NCBI RefSeq assembly: GCF_041821045.1 | Contig: NZ_JBGUAW010000010.1 | Location: forward strand, 62,001-126,000 | DNA length: 64,000 nt | Source: Thiohalorhabdus sp. Cl-TMA | Lineage (GTDB): Bacteria; Pseudomonadota; Gammaproteobacteria; Thiohalorhabdales; Thiohalorhabdaceae | Direction: 5' to 3' | Shown here: positions 7,642 to 16,006 of the stretch, piece by piece | Numbering within the stretch: the first letter of the stretch is position 1 | Layout: each line of letters starts with the position of its first letter | Made by a program: the position numbers and the translations under genes | Notes under the pieces: model-generated | What the model was told of the DNA's origin: nothing | The model's input: only the letters and a program-made list of their open reading frames with translations | The model's database searches: none

Positions 7642-8676
7642 TCATAAGCTTTCTTTCTCTTCCATTAGCGTGTTGACGCGGTTGGCGATCTGCAGGACCC
7701 CCAGGGCGTAATCGGAGGAGTAGTTGTATCGCATGATGGCGCGAACATAGCTTCCGACATATTCCACATTCGGAATGTCAGAGTGGGCCTTGTCGAAACG
7801 GCGCAGCTCCTGGCCGTCGGCGTTGCTGGCCATGGCGAAGCTGGCCCGGCCGTCATCGAATTCCAGCCAGGCCTCCACGATCCGGTCCAGGTTATCCAGG
7901 CGGCCGAAGTCCACTTGTTCGTCGGGCCAGCCGAATTTGTTGCGGATCAGGTTGGCGGCGGAAAGGATGGCATCCGGGAGCTGGGTGAGGTCGGGGGGGG
8001 CTTCACCGGCACTCACCGCATGGTCCATGTTCGCGGGGAGGAATTGGGGAATACCCACTGCCCCGGCGTAGCTGGCGCGAATGGGGGTTTCGGCCAGCTT
8101 GATGCCCTGCCGCTCCGCGTAGAGAACCAGGGCCACCAACTGCTCGGCGGCCATATCCAGCAGCCGCGGCACCCTGCGCTTCATGCGCAGCGAGGCATCG
8201 GGACCCACGGCCAGGCTGTCCAGAAGGCTGTTGAAGACGACAAAGGCGTCATGGCCGAAGCTGTCGTAACGGCCCAGGGCGCTCTCCTTGAGCAGAATGG
8301 CCCCGATGATCTCCTTGCGGATTCCATATTCCTCTTCCATGCGCTCGTAGACGGGGGCGTACTCGCGCAGGTTCTTAGCGAGCACCTTGGCCTCGTACAC
8401 GTAACGCCGGTTGGCCTTGCGCTCCGCGGCCTTGTGCTTGGGGATCTGGGAGATGTCCGTCCGCAGGCGGACCGCCTTTTCATCCCGCAGCCCGGCTTTC
8501 TCGGAGCTGAACAGGTCCTCTATGCGCTCGGGGGAAATACCCCGGTCGATGAGGCGACTGAAGAGCACCCGGTAGCGGTCGGGGTGCTCGAATTGGCGGG
8601 CGGTCCCCTCCAGGTCGGTGGCTACCGCAAGGGCGGGAGCCAATCCGAAAATCAGCATGACAACAATCCGGAGCAC
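7642..8676 (-). CDS. mltB: Lytic murein transglycosylase B (SLT_2 family)
   Basis: Cleaves the MurNAc-GlcNAc bond of peptidoglycan with formation of 1,6-anhydro-MurNAc, in the periplasm. The SLT_2 signature is clear: ILLKESALGRYDS with Glu131 as the likely catalytic acid, then SYAGAVGIPQFLPANM. A hydrophobic N-terminal segment (VVMLIFGLAPALAVA) works as a signal peptide; no lipobox cysteine is seen, so it may be soluble rather than lipid-anchored. The GTG at 8676 is chosen because GAGG lies about 7-8 nt upstream and the signal sequence follows directly; the frame is open further upstream but that part looks non-coding. Its 344 residues fit the family. Confidence 0.88.
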   Translation of the reverse strand: MLRIVVMLIFGLAPALAVATDLEGTARQFEHPDRYRVLFSRLIDRGISPERIEDLFSSEKAGLRDEKAVRLRTDISQIPKHKAAERKANRRYVYEAKVLAKNLREYAPVYERMEEEYGIRKEIIGAILLKESALGRYDSFGHDAFVVFNSLLDSLAVGPDASLRMKRRVPRLLDMAAEQLVALVLYAERQGIKLAETPIRASYAGAVGIPQFLPANMDHAVSAGEAPPDLTQLPDAILSAANLIRNKFGWPDEQVDFGRLDNLDRIVEAWLEFDDGRASFAMASNADGQELRRFDKAHSDIPNVEYVGSYVRAIMRYNYSSDYALGVLQIANRVNTLMEEKESL

Positions 8677-8833
8677 GGCATAACCTCGGAATAAAGCTGG
8701 AAAAATTCCTGTCCGATTCCTTTTGGTCCAGGATGGGTGGATACTGAATTCGATTTGGAATGGGCTTGGACTGGGTGGCAACCTGCCTATTTGGGCTGTC
8801 GAGGCGCCTGTCGGGCGCAAAGGTGAGTGATTG

Positions 8834-11263
8834 GTGGATTCCCGGGTCAGAAACGGCATCCCCGTTGGGGCGCTCCCCCAATATCTGCATGAGCAGCGGG
8901 AGGACGTCTACCTCCTCCTGCGCCATTACCTGAGCCTGGAGCGCTCCTTTCTGCTTCATTCCGATCTGTGGGACGAGCTCGCGCAGTTCGCGGCGAGCAC
9001 TTCCCCGGGAATGGAGAAGAGCCCCCTGGCACGCATCATAGCCGTCGCCCAGGAGGCCGTGCTGGAGGCCCCCTGGATCTGTCTTTCCATCCGCCCGGCC
9101 ATCGCGACATGGGAATACCTGCGCTTCCATGTGGAAGAGGTAGAGTTCGAGGTCATTTCCGTGTCGGAGTTCCTCAAGTTCAAGGAACGGCAGGTGACCC
9201 GGCGGGATCCGGAGGAGGATTGGTGCCTGGAGGTGGACCTGGCGCCTTTTTCCCGGGAATTCCCCAAGCTGCAGGAAACCAGGTCCATCGGCCGGGGGGT
9301 GGAGTTCCTGAACCGGCGGCTTTCCAGCCAGCTGTTCCAGGACCTGGACGGGGGAGATCAGAGCCTGTTGCGCTTCCTGCGCCTCCATCAGTACCGCGGG
9401 CAGCAGCTCATGCTGAACGGCGGTATCCAGACCGTGGACGAGCTGCGGGCCGCGCTGCGGAGCGCGGAGCAGCGGCTCGCCAGGGAGGACCAGAGCGCGG
9501 GCTGGGCGCAGGTGGAGCATTACCTGTGGGATCTTGGTTTCGAGCCCGGGTGGGGCCGCGACGTGGCGCGCATCCGTGACACCCTGCACCTGCTCTCGGA
9601 TATCCTGGAGGCCCCGGAGCCCGCCACCCTGGAGCGGTTCCTGGGCCGCATCCCCATGATCTTCAATCTGGCGGTAATCTCCCCGCATGGCTTCTTCGGC
9701 CAGTCCAATGTGCTGGGCAAGCCCGATACGGGGGGCCAGGTGGTCTACATCCTGGATCAGGTGCGCGCCCTGGAATCCGAGATGCGGCAGCGCATCTGGG
9801 AGCAGGGCCTGGACATCGAGCCCAAGATCCGCATCCTGACCCGCCTCATCCCCGAGGCGGAGGGAACCACCTGCGACCAGCACCGGGAGCACGTCCTCTC
9901 CACTAAGTATACCCACATCCTGCGCGTTCCGTTCCGAACCGAACAGGGTGAAGTGGTGCCGCACTGGGTATCACGGTTCGAGGTATGGCCCTATCTGGAG
10001 CGGTTCACGGTGGAAGCGGAGAAGGAGCTCCTGGCGGAGCTGGGGGGCCGCCCGGACCTCATCATCGGCAACTACTCGGACGGCAACCTGGTGGCGACCC
10101 TGCTGGCCCAGCGTCTCCACGTGACCCAGTGCAATATCGCCCACGCCCTGGAAAAGCCCAAGCACCTCTACTCGGACCTGTTCTGGCGGGAAAACGAGGG
10201 CGAGTACCATTTCTCCGCGCAGTTCACGGCGGATTTAATCGGCATGAACGCCGCTGATTTCATCATCACCTCCACTTACCAGGAGATCGCCGGGGATGGT
10301 GAGTCCATGGGTCAGTACGAAAGCTATGAATCCTTTACAATGCCCGGCCTGTATCGAGTCCTGAACGGAATCGACATCTACGATCCCAAGTTCAATATCG
10401 TCTCTCCGGGGGCGGATTCCGAGGTGTATTTCCCCTACACGAATCGGGATCACCGGCTCACCGGGCTCCACGAAGAGATCCGGGAGCTGGTGTACGGCGG
10501 GGAGCGGGCCGATGCTCGGGGCAGCTTCGTGGATCCCGAAAAGCCCGTCCTGTTCACCCTGGCGCGGCTGGATCGCATAAAGAACATCACTGGCCTGGTT
10601 GAGTGGTTCGGGAGCAGCCCCCGGCTCCGGGGAGCGGCCAATCTGCTGGTGATCGCCGGACATGTGGATACCGCCCGGTCCGTGAATTGGGAGGAGCGGG
10701 CCCAGATCGAGCAGATGCACCAGCTCATGGACACCCACGATCTGGACGGCGAGGTGCGCTGGCTGGGTACGCACCTGGACAAGAATCTGGCCGGGGAGCT
10801 CTACCGGTACATCGCCGATAACGGCGGGGCCTTCGTGCAGCCCGCCCTGTTCGAGGCCTTCGGCCTCACCGTGATCGAGGCCATGACCTCCGGCCTACCC
10901 ACCTTCGCCACCGCCTACGGCGGGCCCCTGGAGATCATCCAGCACGGCCATTCCGGGTTTCACATCAACCCCAACCATGGGCAGCAGAGCGCTGACATCA
11001 TGGCCGATTTCCTGGAGCAGTGCGTCGCGGAGCCCGGTTATTGGACGCAGGTCTCGGAAGCGGCCATGGCCCGGGTCAAGGCCCGGTACACCTGGGAGCT
11101 GTACGCGGAGCGGATGATGACCCTTTCCCGCATCTACGGATTCTGGAAGTACGTGACCAACCTGGAGCGGGACGAGACGCGGCGGTACCTGGAGATGTTC
11201 TACGGTCTCCAGTTCAGGCCCCTGGCTCGGCATGTGGGGGAGGCCCGTGCCGAGGAGGAATGA
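8834..11263 (+). CDS. Sucrose synthase (GT4 family)
   Basis: Reversible conversion of sucrose plus NDP to NDP-glucose plus fructose; cytoplasmic. The 809 residues match bacterial and plant sucrose synthases: an N-terminal regulatory region (YLHEQREDVYLLLRHYL), the conserved ISPHGFFGQSNVLGKPDTGG near residue 285, and the GT-B sugar-nucleotide site ALFEAFGLTVIEAMTSGLP near residue 675. GTG 8834 is preferred over TTG 8831 because AGGTGA lies at about -8. No sucrose-phosphate synthase or phosphatase is adjacent, which favours the degradative direction that supplies ADP-glucose for glycogen, although this is inference. The gene is divergent from mltB and 24 bp ahead of the PhnD-like gene. Confidence 0.93.
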   Translation: MDSRVRNGIPVGALPQYLHEQREDVYLLLRHYLSLERSFLLHSDLWDELAQFAASTSPGMEKSPLARIIAVAQEAVLEAPWICLSIRPAIATWEYLRFHVEEVEFEVISVSEFLKFKERQVTRRDPEEDWCLEVDLAPFSREFPKLQETRSIGRGVEFLNRRLSSQLFQDLDGGDQSLLRFLRLHQYRGQQLMLNGGIQTVDELRAALRSAEQRLAREDQSAGWAQVEHYLWDLGFEPGWGRDVARIRDTLHLLSDILEAPEPATLERFLGRIPMIFNLAVISPHGFFGQSNVLGKPDTGGQVVYILDQVRALESEMRQRIWEQGLDIEPKIRILTRLIPEAEGTTCDQHREHVLSTKYTHILRVPFRTEQGEVVPHWVSRFEVWPYLERFTVEAEKELLAELGGRPDLIIGNYSDGNLVATLLAQRLHVTQCNIAHALEKPKHLYSDLFWRENEGEYHFSAQFTADLIGMNAADFIITSTYQEIAGDGESMGQYESYESFTMPGLYRVLNGIDIYDPKFNIVSPGADSEVYFPYTNRDHRLTGLHEEIRELVYGGERADARGSFVDPEKPVLFTLARLDRIKNITGLVEWFGSSPRLRGAANLLVIAGHVDTARSVNWEERAQIEQMHQLMDTHDLDGEVRWLGTHLDKNLAGELYRYIADNGGAFVQPALFEAFGLTVIEAMTSGLPTFATAYGGPLEIIQHGHSGFHINPNHGQQSADIMADFLEQCVAEPGYWTQVSEAAMARVKARYTWELYAERMMTLSRIYGFWKYVTNLERDETRRYLEMFYGLQFRPLARHVGEARAEEE

Positions 11264-11287
11264 CCGCTGAACGGGAGTGCGCGGGCG

Positions 11288-12154
11288 ATGAGGCCTGGTA
11301 ATGGGGCCCGGCTATGCCGGATGCTCGGTGCCTTCCTGGTGCTACTGCTCATCCAGGCGCGTCCGGGATGGGCCATGGAGACACCTCGCGGGCCGCTGGT
11401 GTTCGGGGTCCTTCCCTATGCCGCCCCCGGCGCGCTGTTCAAGCGCTTCGCGCCGCTCCGGAACCATCTGAATGACCGCCTGACGACCCGCGTGGAGCTG
11501 GAAACCGCCCGCAATTTCGCCACCTTCATAGAGCGCACCGACGAGGGCCAATACGGCATGGTGCTCACCGCGCCCCATCTGGCCCTCGCGGCCGAGGCCC
11601 GCGGACCCTATGAGATCGGTGCCCGGACGACGGGCGCCATGCGTGCCGTTGTGGTAATTCCCTCGGTAGCCGGCGCGAAGCGTGTCGAGACCCTGCCGTG
11701 CGCGACCATCGCCACGCCCCCGGAAACCGCCATCGCCACCCTGATGGGACGGGATCTGCTGTTGCGGCGCCTTCCTCCGGAGGGAGAGCTGCCCACCTTC
11801 CGAGTGCAGCCCACCCACGCCTCCGTCGTGCATGCGGTGCTGGACGGCGATGCCTGCGCGGGCGTATTGAGCGGTCGGATCTGGCGACAGTACCGGCACC
11901 GGGGAGCACCCCTGCGCCCCCTCGCATGGTCGAAACGGGTGCCGGGCCCCGCCGTCCTCCTGCACCGGGCGCTTCCCGAAAGGGTCCGTGAACGGATCCT
12001 GCGGATCCTGGTCGCCCTGGAGCGGGAGCCCGAAGAGCGTGCGCCGCTCCGGCGCACCACCTTCCAGGGCTTCCACCGGGCCTCCCGGGCGGACTTTGTC
12101 GGCCTGCGCCCGTACCTGTACGGCATCACGCTGCCGGCGCGATCCGGCCCATGA
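11288..12154 (+). CDS. PhnD-like periplasmic binding protein (putative sensor subunit)
   Basis: 288 residues with a signal peptide (MLGAFLVLLLIQARPGWA) and a type II periplasmic-binding fold of the phosphate/phosphonate (PhnD) class: FGVLPYAAPGALFKRFAPL, then YGMVLTAPHLALAAEARGPYE, and the second lobe beginning around VVVIPSVAGA. No permease or ATPase gene is adjacent. Its stop codon overlaps the start of the membrane GGDEF-EAL gene (ATGA, 12151-12154). That points to a ligand-sensing role for the c-di-GMP protein rather than import. The ligand is unknown; phosphonate, phosphate or another oxyanion are possible from the family. Confidence 0.75.
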   Translation: MRPGNGARLCRMLGAFLVLLLIQARPGWAMETPRGPLVFGVLPYAAPGALFKRFAPLRNHLNDRLTTRVELETARNFATFIERTDEGQYGMVLTAPHLALAAEARGPYEIGARTTGAMRAVVVIPSVAGAKRVETLPCATIATPPETAIATLMGRDLLLRRLPPEGELPTFRVQPTHASVVHAVLDGDACAGVLSGRIWRQYRHRGAPLRPLAWSKRVPGPAVLLHRALPERVRERILRILVALEREPEERAPLRRTTFQGFHRASRADFVGLRPYLYGITLPARSGP

Positions 12155-14604
12155 GCATGCTGGGGAAGGGGGGGATCGACGGACGCGGGAAGAACGGCAC
12201 CAAGGGCAGGCGCCGCTCTACCTGGTTCATACTTTCCATCCTGGCCATCGAGGTGGTCTCCCTTTCCGCCCTGGTCTGGAATTCCGTTCGGATCATCACC
12301 ACCAGTCACGCGCAGCTCATCGAATCCTCCGCGGTCCAGGTCAACGACCTCCTCAGCCATTCGGTGGCCCGGGGGCTTGCCGCCGACGATCCAGCGCTGG
12401 TCCAGGATGCCCTCAACCTCTTGCACAACAACGACAACCTGGTCTACGTGACGGTGCTGGACCGGAGTGGCCGGGTGGTGGGGGCATTGGGTAATCCCCC
12501 GGAGCGCTTCCGGGAGGATCCCGGGGTACGGGAGTCGGGCGGGGACGGGGTATACGATACGGCCAGCCCCATCCGGCTCTACGGTCAGCGCCTCGGCACC
12601 CTGCATACGGGCCACTCCCTGGAGCGCGGCCGGGCCTTCACCGCGCAGACCCGGCTGCAGAACACCGTGATCGCCGGTATCGAGATCGTGCTGACCATTC
12701 TGGCTACGCTCCTGCTCGGGCTGTTCTTTACCCGCAATCTGCGGCGATTGGAGGAGGGAGCCCTTGCCCTTTCCAAGGGGGATTACGGCTACCGCATTCC
12801 GGTAAGTGGGCAGGACGAGTTCGCCCACGTGGCCAAATCCTTCAATCAGATGGCCGAGAACCTCACCACCGCCCAGGCGGAGCTGGAGGAGAAGAACCGG
12901 GCCCTGGAGCGCCAGGCCCGGCACTTCCGCACCTTGCTGGACGGCGTGGAAGCGGTGGTGGTGGAAGGCGATCCCACCACCCGCCAGCTCACCTACGTCA
13001 GCCAGGAGGCGGGCAATCTGCTCGGTCATCCGGTGGCTGAATGGTTCCGCCCGGGGTTCTGGCTGGATCATATCCATCCCGAGGACCAGGAGGCCTTCCT
13101 CGCCGAGCTGTCCGGACACCAGGGCGAGCCGGGGTCCTTCACCCACGACTTCCGGATGCTCCACCACGACGGCCACGCCATCTGGGTGCGGGCCATCAAT
13201 GCCGTGGACCGGGATGAGGACGGTGCGCTGATCCTGCGTGGGCTTCTCCTTGATGTGACCGAGGAGAAGCGCTCGGCGGAGCGGATCATCTACCTGGCGG
13301 ACCATGATCCCCTCACGGACCTTTTCAACCGCGGCCGGTTCCAGGAAGAGCTGGAGCGCAACGTCACCTACGCGCAGAGCTACGGGCACGAGGGGGCGCT
13401 GCTGGTCCTGGGACTGGATCGCTTCAAGTACATCAACGATACCCTCGGCCACGGAACCGGGGATTACTATCTGCGCCGCGTGGCATCGGCCCTGAACAGC
13501 TTGGTGGGTGATGTGGACATTCTCGGGCGCCTCGGCGGGGACGAGTTCGCGGTGATCCGTCCGCTCGCCACCGCGGAGGAGATCCGGGAGCTGGCGGAGC
13601 GCATCCGAGCCCGTCTGGCCCGGCCACTTCTGGAGTCTGAGCAATATACCTCCGCCATCACCGCCAGCATGGGGGTGGTGTTTTTCCCGAGACACGGTGT
13701 GCACGCCGACGATCTCCTGGCAAAGGCGGATGCGGCTCTCGGTACCGCCAAGGAAGAGGGGCGGGACCGGCTCCACGTCTACCACGAGGGCGACGAGGCC
13801 ATCGGCCGCATGCGGGCCAAAATCAAATGGGAGGACCGCATCCGCCGGGCCCTGCGGGAAGACCGGTTCCTGTTCCACTACCAGCCGATCATTCGCCTGG
13901 ATTCGCGAATCGTCAGCCACTATGAGGTCCTGCTGCGGATGGAGGCCGAGGGGGGGGAGCTGGTGGGGCCCGGCGCTTTCCTGGACACGGCGGAGCGGTT
14001 CGGCATGATCGGGGAGATCGACCGCTGGGTCCTGGAGAATGCCATTCGGGTGCAGGGAGAGTCGCGGCGCGTGGGAAGGCCGGTGACGCTTGCCGTGAAC
14101 CTCTCGGGCCGCCACCTTGGTCGGGCGGATATCCTGGAGCTCATGAATACCGCCATCGAGAGCCATGGCGCTGATCCCCGGGCCTTGATATTCGAGGTTA
14201 CGGAGACCGCCGCGGTGGAGAACATCTCCCATGCGCGGCAATTCATTCACAGCCTGCAGGAACGGGGATGCCGTGTGGCCCTGGACGATTTCGGCGTGGG
14301 CCTTTCCTCCTTCCACTACCTGAAGAATCTGCCCGTGGACATGGTCAAGATCGACGGCAGCTTCGTGCGGGCCCTGGATCGGGACGATTTCGATCGCCGT
14401 TTCGTGCGGGCCATGAGCGATCTGGCGGAAAGCCTCGGAATCGAGAGCGTGGGAGAGTTTGTGGAGAGCCAGCGGATCGCGGACCTGCTCCGGGAGCTCG
14501 GGGTGGACATGGGGCAGGGGTTCCACCTGGGACCGCCCACCTCCGGATTCCTGGGGGATTCCCGCCAGCATCCCAATGCCGGCAAGGGTGGCTGGGAGGA
14601 ATAA
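12151..14604 (+). CDS. Membrane c-di-GMP protein: periplasmic sensor-HAMP-PAS-GGDEF-EAL
   Basis: 817 residues. TM1 is near 20-45 and TM2 near 171-195, enclosing a small periplasmic domain of ~120 residues. Then follow HAMP (to ~245), a coiled coil, PAS (~255-375), GGDEF (~380-550) and EAL (~570-805). The cyclase motif RLGGDEFAVI (~463) is intact. The allosteric RxxD site just before it is absent (VGDVD). The phosphodiesterase domain has EVL for EAL (~591), with NLSGRHL, FEVTETA, LDDFGVG (~711) and VKIDGSF retained, so both activities are possible. Overlap by 4 bp with the PhnD-like gene suggests that the binding protein docks on the periplasmic domain. Confidence 0.9.
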   Translation: MSMLGKGGIDGRGKNGTKGRRRSTWFILSILAIEVVSLSALVWNSVRIITTSHAQLIESSAVQVNDLLSHSVARGLAADDPALVQDALNLLHNNDNLVYVTVLDRSGRVVGALGNPPERFREDPGVRESGGDGVYDTASPIRLYGQRLGTLHTGHSLERGRAFTAQTRLQNTVIAGIEIVLTILATLLLGLFFTRNLRRLEEGALALSKGDYGYRIPVSGQDEFAHVAKSFNQMAENLTTAQAELEEKNRALERQARHFRTLLDGVEAVVVEGDPTTRQLTYVSQEAGNLLGHPVAEWFRPGFWLDHIHPEDQEAFLAELSGHQGEPGSFTHDFRMLHHDGHAIWVRAINAVDRDEDGALILRGLLLDVTEEKRSAERIIYLADHDPLTDLFNRGRFQEELERNVTYAQSYGHEGALLVLGLDRFKYINDTLGHGTGDYYLRRVASALNSLVGDVDILGRLGGDEFAVIRPLATAEEIRELAERIRARLARPLLESEQYTSAITASMGVVFFPRHGVHADDLLAKADAALGTAKEEGRDRLHVYHEGDEAIGRMRAKIKWEDRIRRALREDRFLFHYQPIIRLDSRIVSHYEVLLRMEAEGGELVGPGAFLDTAERFGMIGEIDRWVLENAIRVQGESRRVGRPVTLAVNLSGRHLGRADILELMNTAIESHGADPRALIFEVTETAAVENISHARQFIHSLQERGCRVALDDFGVGLSSFHYLKNLPVDMVKIDGSFVRALDRDDFDRRFVRAMSDLAESLGIESVGEFVESQRIADLLRELGVDMGQGFHLGPPTSGFLGDSRQHPNAGKGGWEE

Positions 14605-14640
14605 CCGGGGCGGCGCGGCCCCGATCCGGAACGCCCGGGC

Positions 14641-14949
14641 TCAGTCCTCCCCGGAATGATCCGGCTTCCAGCCGGCCTCCCGCGCCTTGCGGAGGCCTTC
14701 GGAGTGGATGCGCTCGTGGCGTTCCCGCAGCTCCGGGGGAAGATTGCTGACGAGATGCCCGTAGGGCTCCCAGGCCTCCGAGACCTGCCCATAGAGGTTC
14801 TCCAGGCGTCCGTAGTCCCACCCCTCGCAGGTCTCCGTCTCGGGAAGGATTTCGAATACCCAGGCGTCCCGGATGATCAGGCCCGCGTCCGTCATGCCGC
14901 CGTAGCGGTCGTTGTGGATTCCGGGGTAGAGGTTGCGCTTTTGAGCCAT
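14641..14949 (-). CDS. Small soluble protein of unknown function
   Basis: A 102-residue, acidic and aromatic-rich protein starting MAQKRNLYPGIHNDRYGG. It has no signal peptide, membrane segment or cysteine cluster; a single Cys occurs in TETCEGWDYGRL. The C-terminal part (PPELRERHERIHSEGLRKAR) is likely helical. Codon use is like its neighbours and GGAGGGA occurs about 10 nt upstream of the ATG at 14949, so it is a credible gene. It converges on the GGDEF-EAL gene and is divergent from the RibD-like gene. I do not recognise the family. Confidence 0.65.
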   Translation of the reverse strand: MAQKRNLYPGIHNDRYGGMTDAGLIIRDAWVFEILPETETCEGWDYGRLENLYGQVSEAWEPYGHLVSNLPPELRERHERIHSEGLRKAREAGWKPDHSGED

Positions 14950-15085
14950 GTTCCGGTCCCTCCGTGGTCCGGCTCGCTTTCATGTATTTCTCTAGAAGCC
15001 AAGTATACCGTCGTATTCCGGGAAGCCGCACAGGGTGTGGCCTATCCGGCGCTCTTCGGCTAGCGTCGTAGGAGGGCGTCACGGA

Positions 15086-15952
15086 ATGGAGGCCTGCCCC
15101 GTGGCCGAACCGTTATTGCGCTTCCATCCCGGCCCGCCGCGGGAACAGCCGCTGGAGGGCACCTTTCTCGCACATGACCTGCGGCGGCGCGGGAGTCCGG
15201 TTCAGCCATTCGTGTATTCCAACTTCATAACCAGCCTGGACGGGCGGGCGGCCCTCCTTGATCCGGCCACCGGGAAGCGCGGTATCCCGCGCGGGGTGGC
15301 CAACGAGCGGGACTGGCGCCTGTTCATGGAGCTGGCGATCCAGGCTGATGCGCTGCTGACCAGCGGGCGTCACCTCCGCGCCGTGGCCCGGGGCTGCCAG
15401 ACCGAGCTTCTGGATATGCAGAACGAGTCCAACGCCGACCTGGTCGGCTGGCGTCGAAAGCGCGGCCTGGTCGGCCAGCCCCTTGTGGCCGCCATAAGTC
15501 CCGATCTCGACATCCCGGAGGACCTCGCGGAGCGTTTCCCGATCGCTCCGATTCTTATCCTGGCGCCGGCGAGCGCCCCGCCGGAACGCGCCGCGCGCCT
15601 GGGAAGGTGCGGACTGGAGGTGGTCCGCCTGGATACCCAGCCCTACATCCGGGGCCAGGATGCGGTACGTCTGCTGGCGGAGCGGGGAAACGGGATTATC
15701 TACTCCCTGGCGGGCCCGCGGATCCTCCATACCCTCCTGAGCGACACCCAGCTGGACCGGCTGTATCTGACCACGGCGCTGACCGCGCTGGGCGGAGAAG
15801 GGTACGACACCCTTCTCAAGGGCCCGCTTCTGGAGCCGCCCGCCGCCTTCGGGCTCGAAGAGCTGTATCTGGACTGGTCGGCCCCGCGGGGCGTCGGACA
15901 GCTTTTCCAGGTCCTCACAGCGGGGCGGAAAGCCGCCGCGCAGGCTCCCTGA
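15086..15952 (+). CDS. RibD C-terminal / dihydrofolate-reductase-like oxidoreductase
   Basis: 288 residues with the RibD_C / DHFR-like NAD(P)H fold: VYSNFITSLDGRAALLDP at the start, DWRLFMELAIQADALLTSGR, and a late segment LAGPRILHTLLSDTQLDRLYLT typical of the pyrimidine reductase domain. The deaminase half of RibD is absent, so it is a stand-alone reductase and its substrate is unclear. The ATG at 15086 follows GGAGG with a 10-nt spacing. It stands alone, divergent from the 14641 gene and convergent with the ERCC4-type gene. Whether it takes part in riboflavin synthesis cannot be told. Confidence 0.78.
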   Translation: MEACPVAEPLLRFHPGPPREQPLEGTFLAHDLRRRGSPVQPFVYSNFITSLDGRAALLDPATGKRGIPRGVANERDWRLFMELAIQADALLTSGRHLRAVARGCQTELLDMQNESNADLVGWRRKRGLVGQPLVAAISPDLDIPEDLAERFPIAPILILAPASAPPERAARLGRCGLEVVRLDTQPYIRGQDAVRLLAERGNGIIYSLAGPRILHTLLSDTQLDRLYLTTALTALGGEGYDTLLKGPLLEPPAAFGLEELYLDWSAPRGVGQLFQVLTAGRKAAAQAP

Positions 15953-16006
15953 TGGCACCGTTCGTGAACAAGGATGTCCGCCCGACGGCCAGAAGCGCGG
16001 GCGGGG

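Noticed and set aside
13920-13930. EVL in place of EAL as an inactive phosphodiesterase
   Set aside because: EVL is a common active variant, and the other metal and base residues are kept.
11608-14571. A 987-codon open frame antisense to the PhnD-like and GGDEF-EAL genes
   Set aside because: It mirrors the codon phase of the + strand genes in GC-rich DNA, has no domain pattern or ribosome binding site, and the + strand proteins are clearly real.
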